Origin: an uncultured Acetatifactor sp.
GTDB lineage: Bacteria; Bacillota; Clostridia; Lachnospirales; Lachnospiraceae
NCBI GenBank assembly: GCA_910577665.1
Contig: CAJTOJ010000010.1
Location: 49,812-113,811, forward strand
Length of the DNA: 64,000 bases
Reading direction: 5' to 3'
A program made the translations under genes and the position numbers. This document shows positions 60,917 through 64,000 of the stretch, one piece after another. The notes under the pieces are model-generated. The model was not told the DNA's origin and did not search any database. It worked only from the letters and a program-made list of their open reading frames with translations. Positions within the stretch are counted from its first letter, which is position 1. Every line of letters starts with the position of its first letter.

Positions 60917-62725
60917 ATGGCAATCATCGGTATAGACCTTGGGACAACGAACAGCCTGGCGGCCTGCTGGAGGGACGGCAGGCTGGAACTGATTCCAGGT
61001 GAAGACGGGAATGTACTGTTTCCCAGTGCAGTGGGATATGTGGAAGGGGAGGGCTTCCTGGTGGGGGCTGCTGCCAAGGAGCGGCTCCTGACCAATCCCG
61101 GTGACACAGTGGCTTCCTTCAAATGCTTCATGGGCACGGCAAAGGAGTACAGACTGGGCAGCAGGATGTATACCCCCATGGAGCTGTCAGCCATGGTACT
61201 GGAGCGGTTGAAGCGAAACGCGGAAAGGGTGTTGCAGGAGGAGGTTGAGGAGGCTATCGTGACGGTTCCTGCCTATTTTAACGATAAGCAGAGGAGCGAT
61301 ACCAAGAAGGCAGCCCAGGTGGCAGGGCTCAGGGTGGAACGCTTGATCAATGAGCCATCGGCGGCTGCCCTGGCCTACCGTATGGCCGTGGGAGAGGAGG
61401 ACCGGACGCTGATTGTCTTCGATTTCGGGGGCGGGACCCTGGATCTGTCCTATGTGGAATGTTTTGACAATGTGATAGAGATTGTGGCTGTGGCCGGGGA
61501 CAATCATCTGGGCGGGGATGACATCGACAGGGCCATCCAGTCCCATTTCTGTAAAGTGAACGGTCTCGTGGAGGAGAAGCTGTCATTGGAAGAGCTGGCC
61601 CGCATCCGGAATCTGGCAGAGCAGTCCAAATGTGCCCTGTCCGCTTCAGGGCAGGCAGATATGGGGCTGACAGTGGGAGGAAGGGTGTGTAGGGCGCAGC
61701 TTAACGAGGATATTCTCTTTGAAATCTGTATGCCCCTTTTCGGGAAGATGAAGCAGCTCTTCCTGCACCTTCTGGAGGATGCGGATTCCAGGGTATCCCA
61801 GATAGATGACCTGGTCATGGTGGGCGGTTCCTCCAGGCTGGGGGTGGTGAAGCGGTTCCTTTCGGAGCTTCTGGGAAAAGAACCTGTGGTGCTGGACGAG
61901 ACAGACCGGGTGGTGGCCCTGGGAGCGGGAATCTATGCCGGAATCCGCAGGCGTGGGGAGGAGATCCGGGACATGCTGCTGACGGATGTGTGTCCCTTCA
62001 CCCTGGGGATCGGGATCCGCAACCGGAGTGGCCAGGACAAAAATATCCTAAGCCCCATGATTGAGCGCAATTCCACCCTTCCTGCCTCCTGCAGAAACCG
62101 CTTTGTCACCACCAGCGATTACCAGAGGGAGATCCTGGTGAAGATTTACCAGGGGGAAGAGTACTATGTAGACGACAATGTATACCTGGGGGAGGTGGCC
62201 ATAGAGGTGGCCTTGAAACCGGCGGGGCAGGCCTGGGTGGATGTGCAGTTTACCTATGACATCAACGGCATCCTCCATGTATCCGTGGAAAACGAGATGG
62301 GGGAGCGCAGGCAGATCCTGCTGGCCAACCAGGCTCTAAGCGAGGAAGAGCTGGAGCGGTATTCGAAAGAGCTGGAAAAGATCATGAGGCCGCCCATGGA
62401 ACAGCCTGAGAACCAGGAGATGCTGGCCCGGTTCCTGGCGTATTTCGAGAACAGCACCGGGGAGCGGCGGGAGCATATCGGGGCCATGATAGACTATATT
62501 ACCCAGGGACTGTGCAGCGGCAGAAAGAAAACAGTCAGAAATGCAATAGAGAACGCCAGGGCCTGGCTGGCCATGCTGGAGGAGACCCAGGACACCAGGG
62601 AGGAGAGGCTGTTTGACGGACGGGACTTCTATGACTGGGAGGAAGAGGAAGAAGACCAGGAAGATGGGGAAGCATCCCGGTCTGGCTTGGAAGAGGAGCA
62701 AGAGGAGAATGACGATGTAAGGTGA
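60917..62725 (+). CDS. Hsp70/DnaK-like chaperone (HscC-like, short form)
   Basis: A 602-residue Hsp70. The nucleotide-binding domain shows 'GIDLGTTNSLAACW', 'VTVPAYFNDKQRSDTKKAAQ', 'INEPSAAALAYRM', 'VFDFGGGTLDLSY' and 'VMVGGSSRLGVVK'. The substrate-binding domain follows from about 365. The C-terminal ~45 residues are an acidic E/D-rich tail without the EEVD-like end. It diverges from housekeeping DnaK (shorter, altered linker) and is coupled to a J-domain protein gene directly downstream, with no GrpE, so it is a specialised accessory chaperone. AAACGGAGGTGTTAAT precedes the ATG. Confidence 0.9.
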   Translation: MAIIGIDLGTTNSLAACWRDGRLELIPGEDGNVLFPSAVGYVEGEGFLVGAAAKERLLTNPGDTVASFKCFMGTAKEYRLGSRMYTPMELSAMVLERLKRNAERVLQEEVEEAIVTVPAYFNDKQRSDTKKAAQVAGLRVERLINEPSAAALAYRMAVGEEDRTLIVFDFGGGTLDLSYVECFDNVIEIVAVAGDNHLGGDDIDRAIQSHFCKVNGLVEEKLSLEELARIRNLAEQSKCALSASGQADMGLTVGGRVCRAQLNEDILFEICMPLFGKMKQLFLHLLEDADSRVSQIDDLVMVGGSSRLGVVKRFLSELLGKEPVVLDETDRVVALGAGIYAGIRRRGEEIRDMLLTDVCPFTLGIGIRNRSGQDKNILSPMIERNSTLPASCRNRFVTTSDYQREILVKIYQGEEYYVDDNVYLGEVAIEVALKPAGQAWVDVQFTYDINGILHVSVENEMGERRQILLANQALSEEELERYSKELEKIMRPPMEQPENQEMLARFLAYFENSTGERREHIGAMIDYITQGLCSGRKKTVRNAIENARAWLAMLEETQDTREERLFDGRDFYDWEEEEEDQEDGEASRSGLEEEQEENDDVR

Positions 62726-62726
62726 T

Positions 62727-63866
62727 ATATGGGGACTTCTGGGGATAGGACCCACTGTAGATAAGAAAGCCATCCGGAGTGCTTATGCGGCCCAGTCCCG
62801 GCTGCACCACCCGGAGGAGGAACCGGAATATTTTGCAAAGCTGAACCAGGCCTACAGACAGGCGCTGGACCATGCCCGTACAGCTGGGGCCGGATCCATC
62901 CAGGAAGTGGGAATAGATGCCACATACCATCATGCCCATACAGCCGGGGCAGGGTACACAGATGAAGGGAAAGGAAAGGGCAGAACAGACTGGGAAGACA
63001 AGAGCGGCGAGGGGAACAGGAGAGAGGAAAGAAGCAGAAAAGGCGGGGATGACAGAGGAAGCAGAGAAAACGGAAAAAGTGTAGAAGGCAGAGAAGAAAT
63101 CCACCAGCCGGAAGAGACTGCGGAGAAGAAAACTGCCCGGACAGGCACCGGGGAAGAAGGGGAATCCCTTCTGGAGCGCCTGGCCGGGGCGCAGCTGCAG
63201 GCCGTGAAGAAAAGCATGGAAACCGGTGCCCTGCATGATTTTATCACTCTTTTCACAGATGCCAGGCAGGCGAAAGTGGCCGACACCTGGAGACGGTTTT
63301 TCTTGACGGAGGCTTTTCTGGAGGAGCAGTATGCGGAGGAATTTGCCGGGGGTCTGTATGTCTATCTCATGGAACAGGAAGTCTTTCCCAGGGATAATCT
63401 TCCCGCAGGCCTGCTCCAGGAGCTGGCCATTGCTTATGCCCTGATCCCTCATTTTGCCGGGGAAGAGTACGGGGAGGGTATGAAGTATCCCAAGGAATGG
63501 TACAAGGTCTCAGTGGAGCAGACTTTCCCTGCCAGGAAGCAGGTGGCAGAGATCTTTAACAGACAGGGCTGGGACTGTGACTTGAAATCCATAACCAGGC
63601 GGATGCTGAAACAGCCTGCCAGCAAAGTGCGTCACAATGCCTTTTCAGATTATCTGGCTTTAAAGGAAATGGGGAGCCAGGGAAAGCTTACAGAGGCAGA
63701 GAAAGAGTCCTGGCAGCATATTCTGGGCCTGGGGCAGGTCCATTACCTGTATGAACGTAACGGTAAGCGCCTGGGCAGTGGGGACTACGAGAGCCGCAGT
63801 GAGTGTGTGGTAAGGCTCTATGTACAGTGGCTGAAGCAATTTGGTGAAATGTCAAGAGGAAAATAA
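62727..63866 (+). CDS. J-domain protein with no canonical start codon
   Basis: An open frame of ~380 codons follows the Hsp70-like gene. It opens with a J-like domain ('WGLLGIGPTVDKKAIRSAYA', 'HHPEEEPEYFAKLNQAYRQA'), in which the HPD tripeptide is HPE. A low-complexity K/E/G linker (about 75-150) and a helical C-terminal domain follow. No ATG, GTG or TTG lies before the J domain in this frame; the stop-bounded frame begins at 62721 and the first ATG is 62907, after the J domain. Either ATA 62727 behind AAGGTG is used, or two bases were lost at the nearby out-of-frame ATATGGGG. It probably partners the Hsp70 upstream. Confidence 0.75.
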   Translation: MWGLLGIGPTVDKKAIRSAYAAQSRLHHPEEEPEYFAKLNQAYRQALDHARTAGAGSIQEVGIDATYHHAHTAGAGYTDEGKGKGRTDWEDKSGEGNRREERSRKGGDDRGSRENGKSVEGREEIHQPEETAEKKTARTGTGEEGESLLERLAGAQLQAVKKSMETGALHDFITLFTDARQAKVADTWRRFFLTEAFLEEQYAEEFAGGLYVYLMEQEVFPRDNLPAGLLQELAIAYALIPHFAGEEYGEGMKYPKEWYKVSVEQTFPARKQVAEIFNRQGWDCDLKSITRRMLKQPASKVRHNAFSDYLALKEMGSQGKLTEAEKESWQHILGLGQVHYLYERNGKRLGSGDYESRSECVVRLYVQWLKQFGEMSRGK

Positions 63867-64000
63867 AAAAGATTTTCTGGAAGAAGGGTAACTTTAATAG
63901 ACCTACTGTCCAAAAAGAACGTAAGTTCTGTATTCGCTATGGATTACCTACTCTTTTCCACAGAGTAGAGTTTGCCATTGGCCAGCAGTCCAAAAAGCAT
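63867..64000. other. Window end, no supported feature
   Basis: AT-rich sequence after the J-domain gene. ACTGTCCAAAAAG and CAGTCCAAAAAG occur about 75 bases apart as an imperfect direct repeat. No reading frame or terminator is clear before the window ends. Confidence 0.4.

Overview
The window looks like a chromosomal segment from a gut-type Lachnospiraceae (Clostridia). Coding DNA is visibly GC-rich, nearly every gene has an AGGAGG-type ribosome binding site, TTG and GTG starts occur, and the content is typical of that family: plant-glycan hydrolases, corrinoid methyl transfer, Bce-type peptide sensing and orphan solute-binding-like lipoproteins. Assignment is from content and style only; no rRNA, tRNA, prophage or CRISPR array was seen.

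Layout. 1-2.0 kb: end of a heterodimeric ABC exporter. 2.1-12.8 kb: housekeeping and repeat proteins (ankyrin protein, carB without carA, HelD-type helicase, Sel1 protein, YfcE-like phosphoesterase). 12.8-14.6 kb: an AT-rich three-gene island on the minus strand ending in a SecB-like chaperone, arranged like a toxin-antitoxin-chaperone (TAC) module. 15.3-20.4 kb: a 1490-residue SGNH esterase/GH115 alpha-glucuronidase fusion and pyroglutamyl peptidase. 20.6-27.7 kb: a corrinoid methyltransferase cluster (two UroD/MtaA-type methyltransferases, corrinoid protein, MetH-activation-like protein, ferredoxin/ASKHA reactivase, PocR-AraC regulator). 27.7-34.4 kb: a ComEC-like secreted hydrolase, then GH51, GH27 and GH4 glycosidases. 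With the GH115 fusion these form a hemicellulose and galactoside side-chain removal set.

35.0-38.4 kb: a two-component system with an anchored accessory protein. 38.4-39.8 kb: esterase and a small membrane protein. 40.2-44.8 kb: a complete BceRSAB-type antimicrobial-peptide sensing and resistance module. 44.9-48.5 kb: a small interrupted gene, an alpha/beta hydrolase and a large double-HTH regulator behind a consensus promoter. 48.6-59.6 kb: two paralogous modules, each with a shared several-hundred-base leader, a small secreted Cys-rich protein and a roughly 750-residue lipoprotein. They flank a divergently oriented heterodimeric ABC exporter and a transposase remnant. 59.7-63.9 kb: a lipoprotein, then an Hsp70-like/J-domain pair behind an attenuator-like leader.

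The clearest structure not explained by genes is a family of about 135-155 bp intergenic elements, with at least eight intact or decayed copies. The best ones have 14-16 bp terminal inverted repeats, 8-bp target duplications, and internal hairpins whose arms differ between copies yet still pair. A second, unrelated inverted-repeat element lies at 34.6 kb.
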